The notes: generated from the letters alone by a model not told the origin. A DNA stretch of 29,392 nucleotides from Clostridium sp. CAG:440 (GCA_000437215.1 FR898649.1:1-29392); one strand, 5' to 3'; shown: positions 1-7,595, counted from the stretch's first letter. A program made the numbers and translations.

Positions 1-597
1 TATAATAATGTAGGAAATACAAATTATAATACAGACGCAATAAGAATAACAACAAATAGTGCAACATTAACCTTAGGAAAAGAAGATGGAAATGTAAGTA
101 CAACAAATCCAGAAATAATTGGAAGTACATATGGAATAAGCAATGAAGGAAATGGGCAATTTAATTTTTATGATGGAATAGTTAAAGGTATATTAACAGC
201 AATATCAGGCAATATAACTAGGGTAGAAGACAAATATACACTTGTTGGAGGAACAGAAGACAATTATCAAACTACAACATTAGGATTTTTGGCAACAGAT
301 ACAATGACTGCATGTGTAAATGGTACATACTATTCAACTCTACAAGAAGCTATAAATTCATGTATAGATAATAAAGAAACATATATAATTTTAGTAAATG
401 GAGCAACAGTATCAGAAAATATTACAATTAGTTCAAACAAAATAATAAAAATTGATTTAAAAGGCTATACAATTTCAGGAAATTCAGGTATAAATATAGA
501 AAACAAAGGTAAATTGACAATAATAGACAGTAGTGATACTAAATCAGGACAATTCAATATACAAGTAACAGGTTCAGGAACATTTACAAAAGAATAA
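1..597 (+). CDS. C-terminal part of a repetitive, probably beta-helical surface protein (5' end outside window)
   Basis: The frame is open from base 1 to the TAA at 595-597, so this is the last 198 residues of a longer protein whose start is outside the window. A TTG at 289 could be called as a start, but the frame upstream is open and has the same composition, so I treat it as internal. The sequence is rich in Asn, Thr, Gly and Ile, with short alternating segments such as ATLTLGKEDGNV, GQFNFYDGIVKG and GKLTIIDSSDT. This fits the regularly spaced strands of a parallel beta-helix (pectate-lyase-like) extracellular protein. The segment NGTYYSTLQEAINS is of a type common in clostridial repeat adhesins. 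No sortase motif or transmembrane anchor is seen at the C-terminus. Function is unknown; the surface location is inferred from composition. Confidence 0.7.
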   Translation, partial: YNNVGNTNYNTDAIRITTNSATLTLGKEDGNVSTTNPEIIGSTYGISNEGNGQFNFYDGIVKGILTAISGNITRVEDKYTLVGGTEDNYQTTTLGFLATDTMTACVNGTYYSTLQEAINSCIDNKETYIILVNGATVSENITISSNKIIKIDLKGYTISGNSGINIENKGKLTIIDSSDTKSGQFNIQVTGSGTFTKE

Positions 598-618
598 TAA
601 AAAGAAAAGAGGTATTAT

Positions 619-1254
619 ATGAAAGAAAAGGGCAAAAAAAAGTTAGTAATTCTATATAGTATTATAATAATTTTGATAATAGCTATTATAATTATGTTAT
701 CAGTTATTTTAAAAACTTATAAAATAAAAAATGAATCAATATCTTCTAAAAATGAAGTAATTAAATTATTTGTAAATAAATATGTAGAAGAAAAATACTT
801 GAATCATGATTTATTAAAGATATTTATTATATATGATAATGAAGAACACAAGAATTCTAATGAAATAAAAATGCAGTATGTATTAGCATATACCATGAAT
901 CAAAATAAAAAAACAAATGTACAAATGGAAGAGATAAAAAAAGAATATAAAGATATTTTCGGAGAAGTCTCTGATATTGATTTTTCTATACTAGAAAGAT
1001 ATAAGCCTTATTATAAATATAATATAGAAAAAGAAAAAGTTGAAATTAAGGATTTTGAAGAAGATAATACATATGAAAAATATAATTATAAGATATTAGA
1101 TGTACAAAATGAAGAAAATATATATAAAATTAATATGGAACTAATAAAACAAAATTTAGTTGAGAAAAATGAAGAAAAGATGGCAAATGCTACTTTAACT
1201 TTGAAAACTGAAGGTAATGATGTATATTTAGTAGATTATAATGAATATAATTAA
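619..1254 (+). CDS. Membrane-anchored protein of unknown function
   Basis: 211 residues starting at an ATG preceded by AAGAGG (608-611 region). Residues about 6-33 form one strongly hydrophobic segment after a short Lys-rich stretch (MKEKGKKKL), so it is probably a signal anchor with the rest outside the membrane. The remaining 175 residues are hydrophilic, rich in Lys, Glu, Asn and Tyr, with no cysteine and no motif I recognise. The end (TLTLKTEGNDVYLVDYNEYN) is strand-rich, as in NTF2-like or DUF-type extracytoplasmic domains, but this is only an impression. It lies 21 bases after the surface-protein gene and may be co-transcribed with it; a strong terminator follows directly. Function is not known. 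Confidence 0.75.
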   Translation: MKEKGKKKLVILYSIIIILIIAIIIMLSVILKTYKIKNESISSKNEVIKLFVNKYVEEKYLNHDLLKIFIIYDNEEHKNSNEIKMQYVLAYTMNQNKKTNVQMEEIKKEYKDIFGEVSDIDFSILERYKPYYKYNIEKEKVEIKDFEEDNTYEKYNYKILDVQNEENIYKINMELIKQNLVEKNEEKMANATLTLKTEGNDVYLVDYNEYN

Positions 1255-1257
1255 AAT

Positions 1258-1291
1258 AAAAGCTCATAGATAAACTATGAGCTTTTTGTTT
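1258..1291. terminator. Bidirectional rho-independent terminator
   Basis: AAAGCTCATAG (1258-1269 region) pairs with CTATGAGCTTT (1275-1286) around a five-base loop, followed by TTGTTT. The stem lies between the converging ends of the 619-1254 and 1294-1731 genes, and the A-run on its left would act as the U-tract for the minus-strand gene. Confidence 0.85.
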
Positions 1292-1293
1292 AA

Positions 1294-1731
1294 TTATTTG
1301 CATTCTCTACAATCGTCTTTTTTTTCATCATCTTTTTCATCAAGGAAACAATCACATTTCATTTTATCGCCTTTTAAGCATTTTCCTTCATGATGACATT
1401 TTGTGCATATTTTTATTTTTTTTGTATCATTTACCCAAATTTGAAGAGCATATTGTTTATCTGGACATAAAGGACCAAAAACAAATTCTCCTTCTTTATC
1501 TGTAAAAGTATGACCAACAGGTCTTCTTTCTTCTTTACCACAGTCATAAACAACTTCAACTAATTTAACTACAGCGTCGCAAACAGGCTCTTTAAAACAA
1601 TTTCTTACAACTCCATATATAACATTTCTATGATCTTCTGGTAAAGTTATATCTAAGTCAAATTGTTTACCCTTAGAAATTACTCCATCAATATCAATTT
1701 TTGGGCATGGTTTTTTTTCTTCAAATTCCAT
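1294..1731 (-). CDS. Cysteine-rich protein with a carboxypeptidase-regulatory-like (prealbumin-type) domain
   Basis: 145 residues; the start has a GAAAGGAAG ribosome binding site. Residues about 35-105 (NVIYGVVRNCFKEPVCDAVVKL through DKEGEFVFGPLCPDKQYALQI) have the form of a CarboxypepD_reg/prealbumin-like beta-sandwich: a G-V-V-x-D opening, a G-x-F-x-F strand and a Y-x-L-x-I strand. The tail is Cys/Asp/Lys-rich with CxxC (CTKC) and further Cys pairs (CLKGDKMKCDC, CRECK), which could bind metal or cross-link. There is no signal peptide. Similar small Cys-rich proteins occur in spore-forming clostridia. A CATAATATA box on the minus strand (1773-1781) resembles mother-cell sigma -10 elements, so a spore-coat role is possible but unproven. 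Confidence 0.75.
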   Translation of the reverse strand: MEFEEKKPCPKIDIDGVISKGKQFDLDITLPEDHRNVIYGVVRNCFKEPVCDAVVKLVEVVYDCGKEERRPVGHTFTDKEGEFVFGPLCPDKQYALQIWVNDTKKIKICTKCHHEGKCLKGDKMKCDCFLDEKDDEKKDDCRECK

Positions 1732-1937
1732 AAAAATCTTCCTTTCTTTTTTTGCAGATAAACTGCTTAATATATATTATGAAAAAAAAAAAGAAAGTTG
1801 ACGAATTTTGAAGATAACATGAATTTATTTGGAGATAAAGAGAATAAACAAAATAAAGATTATATAATAAATTTAAATATAGTAATAAAAAACCTTAAAA
1901 CTCATAAAAATAGAATATAGAGTTTGGAGGTTTTTTT

Positions 1938-2709
1938 ATGTTCTTAGTATTTAATAAAGAAAAAATTTATGCATATGTTGTATCAATATTAACAGTATGT
2001 TTACTATTTTTTACAGCAAATGCAATGAATAAAACAGATGAAAATGCACAAATGACATCATCAGCTACCGAAAAACTGTTACCAATATATAATGTACAAA
2101 CAGAAGAAAAAAAGGTAGCATTTACAATGAATTGTGCCTGGAACGCAGACGACATAGACAGTATATTAAAAACATTAGATGACAACAATGTAAAAATAAC
2201 ATTTTTTATGGTAGGAAACTGGGTAGACAAATATCCAAAAGAAGTAGAAGAAATAGCAAAAAGAGGTCACGAAATACGGAAGCCATAGTAACACACATCC
2301 ACATGTAAATAATTTAAGTTATGAAAAAAATCAAGAAGAAATACAAACAAGTTGTAAAAAGATTGAAGACATTACAAAAAATAAAGTGGATTTATATAGA
2401 GCACCATATGGGGAATATAACAACACAGTAATAAAAGCTGCAAATGACATGAATTATTATACAATTCAATGGAACTTAGACACATTAGATTATTCTGGAT
2501 TAACAGGAGAACAAATGTGGAATAGAATAAAAGACAAATTAAATAATGGAGATATAATATTAAGTCATAATGGAACAAAAAACACAGCAAATGCTTTAGA
2601 TATGCTAATAAAAAATATAAAACAAAAAGGGTTTGAAGTAGTAAGAGTAGGAGATTTAATATACAAAGATAATTATAAAATTAATGTTAATGGAACACAA
2701 ACAAAATAA
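1938..2709 (+). pseudogene. pdaB: PdaB-like polysaccharide deacetylase, broken by a one-base insertion
   Basis: The first half (1938-2288) encodes a signal-anchor peptide (residues 10-30) and the start of a NodB-type polysaccharide deacetylase domain up to RGHEI, then reads RKP and stops. Removing the C at 2277 gives RGHEIGSHSNTHPH, the conserved metal-binding His motif, and joins cleanly to the second half (frame of 2386-2709) with LYRAPYGEYN, TIQWNLDTLDY and GDIILSHNG motifs. The repaired protein would be 256 residues, close to the 254 of Bacillus subtilis PdaB, which acts on spore cortex peptidoglycan. The usual TFD of motif 1 reads TMN here, so the catalytic Asp is also replaced by Asn. 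Start ATG follows TTTGGAGG. As read, no full-length product is made; a sequencing error cannot be excluded. Confidence 0.85.
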
Positions 2710-2766
2710 TTATGCATAAATTTTCCATATAAGGGAAAAATAAAAGACATAAAAAGGAGATGTATT

Positions 2767-3279
2767 ATGTCTTTTATAGGAGTTTTTTTAGATAATAAAA
2801 AATTTCAGATTTTACAAAAAAATATGAATAAAATAGATAAAACATTAATAAACATTAAAAAGAAAAGTATAGAAAACGTTAAAAATGTAAAATTTGATAT
2901 AATAGTTATTAGTGAAAATTTAGAAAATTTTAAAGAAGAAATAAATTATGTAAAAAATTTTTGTATGAAGGCTAAATATTTAGTAATAAATTCAGATATA
3001 GAAATTAATTGTAATATATTAAAAGAAATAAAAACAAATATTATAACATATGGTCTTAACCATAAATCAACAGTTACACTTTCAAGTATAACAGATGAGT
3101 CAGTATTAATTTTTGTTCAAAGAGAATTTGAAAATATGGAAAATAAGGCAATTGAAGTTGGAGAATATAATATAAAAATACAAAAAGAAAATAGAACAAA
3201 TATACATGAAATAATGTTGTCATTTATACTAAATAATTTAAATAATATAAAAATAATGGATGAAAATGAGACAAAATAA
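2767..3279 (+). CDS. Conserved-looking protein of unknown function with a Mur-ligase-like stretch
   Basis: 170 residues; AAAAGGAGA ribosome binding site eight bases before the ATG. There is no signal peptide or membrane segment. Residues about 75-115 contain YLVINSD followed by NIITYGLNHKSTVTLSSI. In Mur ligases (MurC, MurE and relatives) a similar order, V-V-N-x-D then V-I-T-Y-G-L-x-x-x-A-D-V, lies between the central ATPase and C-terminal domains, but the P-loop and the rest of those enzymes are absent. I take this as a resemblance of fold or ancestry at most. It sits 57 bases after the broken pdaB and just before ssb, and has no recognised catalytic motif. Function unknown. Confidence 0.7.
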   Translation: MSFIGVFLDNKKFQILQKNMNKIDKTLINIKKKSIENVKNVKFDIIVISENLENFKEEINYVKNFCMKAKYLVINSDIEINCNILKEIKTNIITYGLNHKSTVTLSSITDESVLIFVQREFENMENKAIEVGEYNIKIQKENRTNIHEIMLSFILNNLNNIKIMDENETK

Positions 3280-3309
3280 GGAAAAAATGAATAAATTTAA
3301 CTTTTTATG

Positions 3310-3338
3310 TAGACAAAACCAAAAAAATAGTGTATAAT
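3310..3338 (+). promoter_or_regulatory. SigA-type promoter of the SSB gene
   Basis: TAGACA (3310-3315), a 17-base spacer, then TATAAT (3333-3338) directly preceded by TG. Transcription would begin near 3345, which lies downstream of the longest possible in-frame start (GTG 3330) and so supports the TTG at 3411 as the true start. Confidence 0.75.
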
Positions 3339-3410
3339 AAGAATTATGAAAAAAAGCAAAAAGAAAAAAGTACAATTGATAAATATTATAAAAATAGGGA
3401 GGAAAAAATT

Positions 3411-4100
3411 TTGGATACAAATTTTTTAGAAAACAACTATATTACATTAGTTGGTAAAGTTACAGGAGAAAAAAGACTTAGCCATGAAATATATGGAGAA
3501 AGATTTTATATATTTGACTTAGAAATTCCACGTTTAAGCGGAAACTCAGACATAATACCAGTTACAATTTCAGAAAGAATAATAACAGATGAAATGTTAA
3601 CACAAGGAAAAAAATTATTGGTAAAAGGTCAATTTAGATCATATAACAGTTATGAAAACGAAAAAAACAAATTAATACTTACAGTATTTGCAAAAGACAT
3701 TATAGAAGTTAATGAAGAAGAAAATACACAAAATGAAATGGTAAAAAAAGATGTAATAACAAATGAAGTTGTATTAATCGGTTACATATGCAAAAAACCA
3801 ATTTATAGACAAACACCATTTGGTAGAGAAATATCAGACATATTACTTGCAGTAAATAGAGCATACAACAAATCAGATTATATTCCATGTATTGCATGGG
3901 GAAGAAATGCAAGATTTTGCCAAAACATAGAAGTTGGAACACAAGTAAAAATAGTAGGAAGAGTTCAATCTAGAACTTACGAGAAAAAATTTGAAGATGG
4001 GACAGCAGAAACAAGAATTGCATATGAAGTATCTGTTGGAAGCTTAGAAATAATAAATGAAGAAGACAACCAAGAAAAAGAAGAAGAGCAAGCTGTATAG
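3411..4100 (+). CDS. ssb: Single-stranded DNA-binding protein with two OB-fold domains
   Basis: 229 residues from TTG 3411, chosen because AGGGAGG (3396-3402) lies eight bases upstream and the promoter -10 overlaps the longer in-frame GTG at 3330. The second domain (residues about 118-215) has clear SSB features: NEVVLIGYICKKP, then SDYIPCIAWGRNARF, then VGTQVKIVGRVQSRTYEKKF. The first domain (residues about 9-100, NYITLVGKVTGEKRLSHE through GKKLLVKGQFRSY) has the same order of strands but is more divergent. The C-terminus is acidic (NEEDNQEKEEEQAV) but lacks the classical DDDIPF tip that recruits partner proteins. Ordinary bacterial SSB has one OB fold and forms tetramers; two folds per chain suggest a dimer or a specialised role. 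This is probably not the only ssb in the genome, since rpsF and rpsR are not beside it. Confidence 0.85.
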   Translation: MDTNFLENNYITLVGKVTGEKRLSHEIYGERFYIFDLEIPRLSGNSDIIPVTISERIITDEMLTQGKKLLVKGQFRSYNSYENEKNKLILTVFAKDIIEVNEEENTQNEMVKKDVITNEVVLIGYICKKPIYRQTPFGREISDILLAVNRAYNKSDYIPCIAWGRNARFCQNIEVGTQVKIVGRVQSRTYEKKFEDGTAETRIAYEVSVGSLEIINEEDNQEKEEEQAV

Positions 4101-4115
4101 TTTTATATAAAAATT

Positions 4116-4147
4116 AAAAATCTAGATTATGTCTAGATTTTTTTTTA
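4116..4147 (+). terminator. Rho-independent terminator after ssb
   Basis: AAAAATCTAGA pairs with TCTAGATTTTT (4116-4126 with 4132-4142) around the loop TTATG and runs into a T-tract. Confidence 0.88.
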
Positions 4148-4153
4148 TTATTT

Positions 4154-4162
4154 TGTTATAAT
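4154..4162 (+). promoter_or_regulatory. Extended -10 promoter candidate for the GT-C-like gene
   Basis: TGTTATAAT fits the extended -10 form TGnTATAAT, 39 bases before the ATG at 4202. No good -35 is visible because that position falls in the ssb terminator stem. Confidence 0.45.
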
Positions 4163-4201
4163 CAAAAGGTCAAAATAAGCAAAAAGAAAGGATTTTTAAT
4201 A

Positions 4202-5848
4202 ATGAAAAAAATAAAGAAAATAAATGATGGTATAAAGTTTACAATAATTGCAGTAGTATTAATTGCAATTTTTTGTATAGCAATTACACCAGTAACTCTT
4301 CAAAATGATACATATTACACAATAAAAATAGGAGAACATATTCAAAATAATGGAATAGACATGAAAGACCCATTTTCATGGCATGAAGACTTAAATTATA
4401 CATACCCACACTGGTTATATGATTTATTAACATATAAAATATACTCACAATTTGGAATGATGGGGATTTATTTAACAACATGTTTATTATCATGTATACT
4501 TGGAATAACATTATTTTTTGTAAGCAGTAAAATATCAAAAAATAAGCTAATTTCATTTTTTGTTACAATAGGAGCAATGTACCTATTAAAAGGCTATATA
4601 GCAGCAAGGGCACAGCTTGTGACATTTATTTTATTTATACTTTCACTATATTTTATTGAAAAATTCTTAGAAAATAGAAAAATTAGGTATGGAATTGGGA
4701 TTGTATTAATTTCCACACTAATTGCAAACTTACATGTGGCAGTATGGCCTTTCTTATTTATACTATTTTTGCCATATATAGGAGAATATCTAATTGCAGT
4801 GCTTGCAGATGTAATAATATACAAAAAAGTGCAAGAAATGTTATTAAAAATAAAAATAAAATATTCATCAAATAACAAAGAGGCATTAGAAAAATTTCAA
4901 AAAGAACTAGATGAATTACAAGCTAAAGTTAGTAAAATAAAAATAAAAAGAAGTAAATCAATACAAAATCCATATAAAATAAAAATAACAAAAAATAAAA
5001 ATGTAAAATGGTTAATTTTAATTATGATAATATGTGCATTTACAGGTTTATTAACACCACTAGGAGACACACCATATACATATTTAGCAAAAACAATGCA
5101 AGGAAACACCACAAAAAATATAAATGAACATTTACCAATGACAATAGCTGAACAACCAGAGGTTTTATGTACAATAATAATATTTTTAGCAGTATTAACA
5201 TTTACAAAAATAAAAATAAAATTAAGTGATTTATTTATGATAGGTGGACTAGCATTTTTAATGCTAGAATCAAGAAGACAATTATCAATGTTTTCACTAA
5301 TCGGATCTGTAATACTTAGCAAATTAATAGTAGAATTAATTACATGCTATGATAAAGAATTATTAGAAAAAATAAATAAAAAAATATTACATCCATTTAT
5401 AATAATATGCATGATAGTTTTAGTAGGCTGGCAAACATATGACAATGTAAAAACAAAATATAATGATAAATTTATAGATGAAACACAATACCCAGTTAAA
5501 GCATGTGATTATATACTAGAAAACATAGATTTAAGCAAAGCAAGATTTTATAATGAATATAATTATGGAAGTTATATGATATACAGAGGAATTCCTGTAT
5601 TTATAGATTCAAGAGCTGATTTATATGCTCCAGAATTTAGTGGACTAAAAGATGATATATTTACAGACTTTATAGATGTATCTAGCATAGGAACATTTTA
5701 TGAAGATATCCTAGAAAAATATAATATAACACATGTAATATTATATTCAAATTCAAAAATGAGCATGATAATAGATGAAACCAAAGACCCACATTATAGC
5801 AAAATATATAAAGACGACTATTTTGTAATATATGAAAGAGTAAAATAG
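4202..5848 (+). CDS. Polytopic membrane protein, GT-C glycosyltransferase-like
   Basis: 548 residues; start ATG preceded by AAAGGA. About ten hydrophobic segments are seen: one near residues 14-32, several between 85 and 205, and more between 270 and 425. The first external loop carries NDTYYTIKIGEHI followed by DPFSWHEDLNYTYPHWLYDLL. This matches the loop of GT-C enzymes, where an acidic residue near the end of helix 1 is catalytic and D-P-F-S-x-x and W-L-Y follow. Such proteins move sugars from polyprenyl-phosphate carriers to cell-surface acceptors. A basic, coiled-coil-like cytoplasmic insertion (residues about 205-265) is unusual. The C-terminal 120 residues form a soluble domain with a YNEYNYGSYMIYRGIPVFIDSRAD segment typical of this group. 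Acceptor and donor cannot be deduced. Confidence 0.75.
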   Translation: MKKIKKINDGIKFTIIAVVLIAIFCIAITPVTLQNDTYYTIKIGEHIQNNGIDMKDPFSWHEDLNYTYPHWLYDLLTYKIYSQFGMMGIYLTTCLLSCILGITLFFVSSKISKNKLISFFVTIGAMYLLKGYIAARAQLVTFILFILSLYFIEKFLENRKIRYGIGIVLISTLIANLHVAVWPFLFILFLPYIGEYLIAVLADVIIYKKVQEMLLKIKIKYSSNNKEALEKFQKELDELQAKVSKIKIKRSKSIQNPYKIKITKNKNVKWLILIMIICAFTGLLTPLGDTPYTYLAKTMQGNTTKNINEHLPMTIAEQPEVLCTIIIFLAVLTFTKIKIKLSDLFMIGGLAFLMLESRRQLSMFSLIGSVILSKLIVELITCYDKELLEKINKKILHPFIIICMIVLVGWQTYDNVKTKYNDKFIDETQYPVKACDYILENIDLSKARFYNEYNYGSYMIYRGIPVFIDSRADLYAPEFSGLKDDIFTDFIDVSSIGTFYEDILEKYNITHVILYSNSKMSMIIDETKDPHYSKIYKDDYFVIYERVK

Positions 5849-5858
5849 TAAAAAAAAA

Positions 5859-5928
5859 TTGCCAACGGTGCCAACGGTTCCGGGTTTAAATGGCAATTTA
5901 TTGCCAAACAAACCCGGAACCGTGGCAA
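5859..5928. repeat. GC-rich nested palindrome in the rluD leader (REP-like)
   Basis: CGGTTCCGGGTTT (5875-5887) is an exact inverted repeat of AAACCCGGAACCG (5910-5922). Inside lies a second hairpin, TGGCAA (5891-5896) with TTGCCA (5901-5906). Outside, TTGCCA (5859-5864) pairs with TGGCAA (5923-5928). The left arm also contains a tandem nine-base duplication, GCCAACGGT at 5861-5869 and 5870-5878. The element is far richer in G+C than its surroundings and ends 23 bases before the rluD start. It could act as a terminator or processing site, or be a remnant of a mobile palindrome. Confidence 0.8.
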
Positions 5929-5951
5929 TAAAATATTTTAGGAGAAAAGAT

Positions 5952-6857
5952 ATGGAAGAATTTGTTGTAAAAAAGGAAGAATCAAATAAAAGAATAGATG
6001 CATATTTAGCAGCAAATACAAAGAGTTCTAGAGTAACAATTCAAAGATTAATAGAAGAAGGGAAAATTACAGTAAATAATAAAAATATAAAAGCTTCATA
6101 TAAAGTTCAAGAGGGAGATAAAATTATAAAAGAAGATGAGGAAATTAAGGAGATTTCTTTAAAAGCACAAGAAATACCATTAGAAATTTTATATGAAGAT
6201 AATGATATTATAGTTGTAAATAAACCAAAAGGATTAGTAGTGCATCCAGCAAATGGAAACCCTGATGGAACTTTAGTAAATGCAATTATGGCAATATGCA
6301 AAGGCTCTTTATCTGGAATTGGTGGAGAGATTAGACCTGGTATTGTACATAGATTAGATAAAGATACATCAGGAGTAATAATTGTTGCGAAAAATGATAA
6401 AGCACATATAAATTTAAGTGAGCAAATAAAAAATCATGAAGTAGAAAAAACGTATATAGCTTTAGTAAGAGGATTTGTAAAAGAGAATGAAGCAAGTATA
6501 AACATGCCAATTGGTAGAAGTACAAAGGATAGAAAAAAAATGGCAGTAACTAAAACAGGAAAAAATGCTATTACTCATTTTAAGGTTTTAGAAAGATTTG
6601 CAAACTATACTTTATTGCAAGTAAAAATTGAAACAGGAAGAACACACCAAATAAGAGTGCATTTATCTCAAATTGGTTATCCAATAGTGGGAGATGCGGT
6701 GTATTCTAATGGAAAAAATCCATGGGGAGTAGAAGGGCAATGTTTGCATGCTAAATCGATAAGATTTAAACACCCTACAACAGGAAAAGAAATGTTTATA
6801 GAGGCTAAAATTCCTGAGTATTTTCAGGATATAATAGATGATTTGAAAAAGGATTAA
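5952..6857 (+). CDS. rluD: Ribosomal large subunit pseudouridine synthase, RluD type
   Basis: 301 residues from ATG 5952, chosen for the AGGAG seven bases upstream; the frame stays open back to a TTG at 5859, but that codon lies inside a palindrome and adds residues unlike the family. An S4 RNA-binding domain (residues about 12-62, NKRIDAYLA through VQEGDKI) is followed by the RluA/RluD catalytic domain: VVNKPKGLVVHP (88-99), then HRLDKDTSG (133-141) with catalytic Asp136, then GRTHQIRVHL. In Escherichia coli RluD makes pseudouridines in the helix 69 loop of 23S rRNA; the exact targets here are inferred from the family. Only 12 bases separate it from the next pseudouridine synthase, so the two are probably co-transcribed. 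Confidence 0.93.
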   Translation: MEEFVVKKEESNKRIDAYLAANTKSSRVTIQRLIEEGKITVNNKNIKASYKVQEGDKIIKEDEEIKEISLKAQEIPLEILYEDNDIIVVNKPKGLVVHPANGNPDGTLVNAIMAICKGSLSGIGGEIRPGIVHRLDKDTSGVIIVAKNDKAHINLSEQIKNHEVEKTYIALVRGFVKENEASINMPIGRSTKDRKKMAVTKTGKNAITHFKVLERFANYTLLQVKIETGRTHQIRVHLSQIGYPIVGDAVYSNGKNPWGVEGQCLHAKSIRFKHPTTGKEMFIEAKIPEYFQDIIDDLKKD

Positions 6858-6869
6858 TGAGGGATTAAT

Positions 6870-7595
6870 ATGGAAGAAGTAAGGTTACAAAAATTTTTAG
6901 CTGAAGCAGGAATTGCATCAAGAAGGAAATGTGAAGAGCTTATTCAAAGCGGAAAAGTTATGGTTAATGGAAAAGTGGTAGAAACATTAGGAACAAAAAT
7001 AAATCCTAAAGAAGATAAAGTCACATATAATGGAAAAATTGTGGAAAATTCATTACAAAAAACATATATATTGTTAAATAAACCCATAGGATATGTAACT
7101 ACTGCTAAGGACCAATTTAAAAGAGACACAGTACTAGATTTAATAAAGATAAATAAAAGAATTGTGCCTTGTGGAAGGCTTGATATGTATACATCTGGAG
7201 CTCTTATACTTACAGATGACGGAGATTTTGTTTACAAAATCACTCATCCAAAACATGAAATTGAAAAGACCTATACTGTGACAATAAAAGGAATTGTTAC
7301 AAACGAAGAAGTTCAAAAATTAAGACAAGGTGTTGAAATTGATGATAATGGAGAAAAATATATAACTAAAAAGGCCAATGTAAGAATATTAAAAACGGAT
7401 ATAGAAAAAGACATATCAAGGCTAGAAATAGTTATTCATGAAGGAAAAAATAGACAAGTTAGAAAAATGTGTGAAGCAGTTGGAAGAAAGGTTTTAGCAC
7501 TACATAGAAGTAAAATTGGAAATATAGGGGTAAAAGACTTAAAGATTGGAACATGGAGATATTTAAAAAAACATGAAATAGAAAAATTATTATAA
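6870..7595 (+). CDS. rluB: Pseudouridine synthase, RluB/RsuA family
   Basis: 241 residues; GAGGG lies before the ATG at 6870. An N-terminal S4 domain (residues 4-50, VRLQKFLAEAGIASRRKCEELI) is followed by the RsuA-type core with LLNKPIGYVTT (68-78), GRLDMYTSGALILTDDG (102-118; catalytic Asp105) and EGKNRQVRKM near the C-terminus. The SRRK and QVRKMC motifs fit RluB (23S rRNA position 2605 in E. coli) better than RsuA, and in spore-formers this gene is often near segregation and sporulation genes, which are not seen here. It follows rluD by 12 bases with no terminator between, so the pair probably forms an rRNA-modification operon. Confidence 0.92.
   Translation: MEEVRLQKFLAEAGIASRRKCEELIQSGKVMVNGKVVETLGTKINPKEDKVTYNGKIVENSLQKTYILLNKPIGYVTTAKDQFKRDTVLDLIKINKRIVPCGRLDMYTSGALILTDDGDFVYKITHPKHEIEKTYTVTIKGIVTNEEVQKLRQGVEIDDNGEKYITKKANVRILKTDIEKDISRLEIVIHEGKNRQVRKMCEAVGRKVLALHRSKIGNIGVKDLKIGTWRYLKKHEIEKLL

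Noticed and set aside
1819..1920. 33-codon frame (MNLFGDKENKQN..) upstream of pdaB
   Set aside because: No ribosome binding site in front of its ATG and composition typical of AT-rich noncoding DNA; possible but not supported.
2270..2300. Programmed ribosomal frameshift in pdaB
   Set aside because: No slippery heptamer or following pseudoknot; the simplest explanation is an inserted C.
3330..3410. Longer SSB start at GTG 3330
   Set aside because: It overlaps the promoter -10 box and would be upstream of the transcript start; TTG 3411 has an ideal ribosome binding site.
5859..5951. Longer RluD start at TTG 5859
   Set aside because: The codon lies inside a palindrome, has no ribosome binding site, and the added residues (MPTVPTVPGLNG) are unlike the family; ATG 5952 has AGGAG at the right distance.
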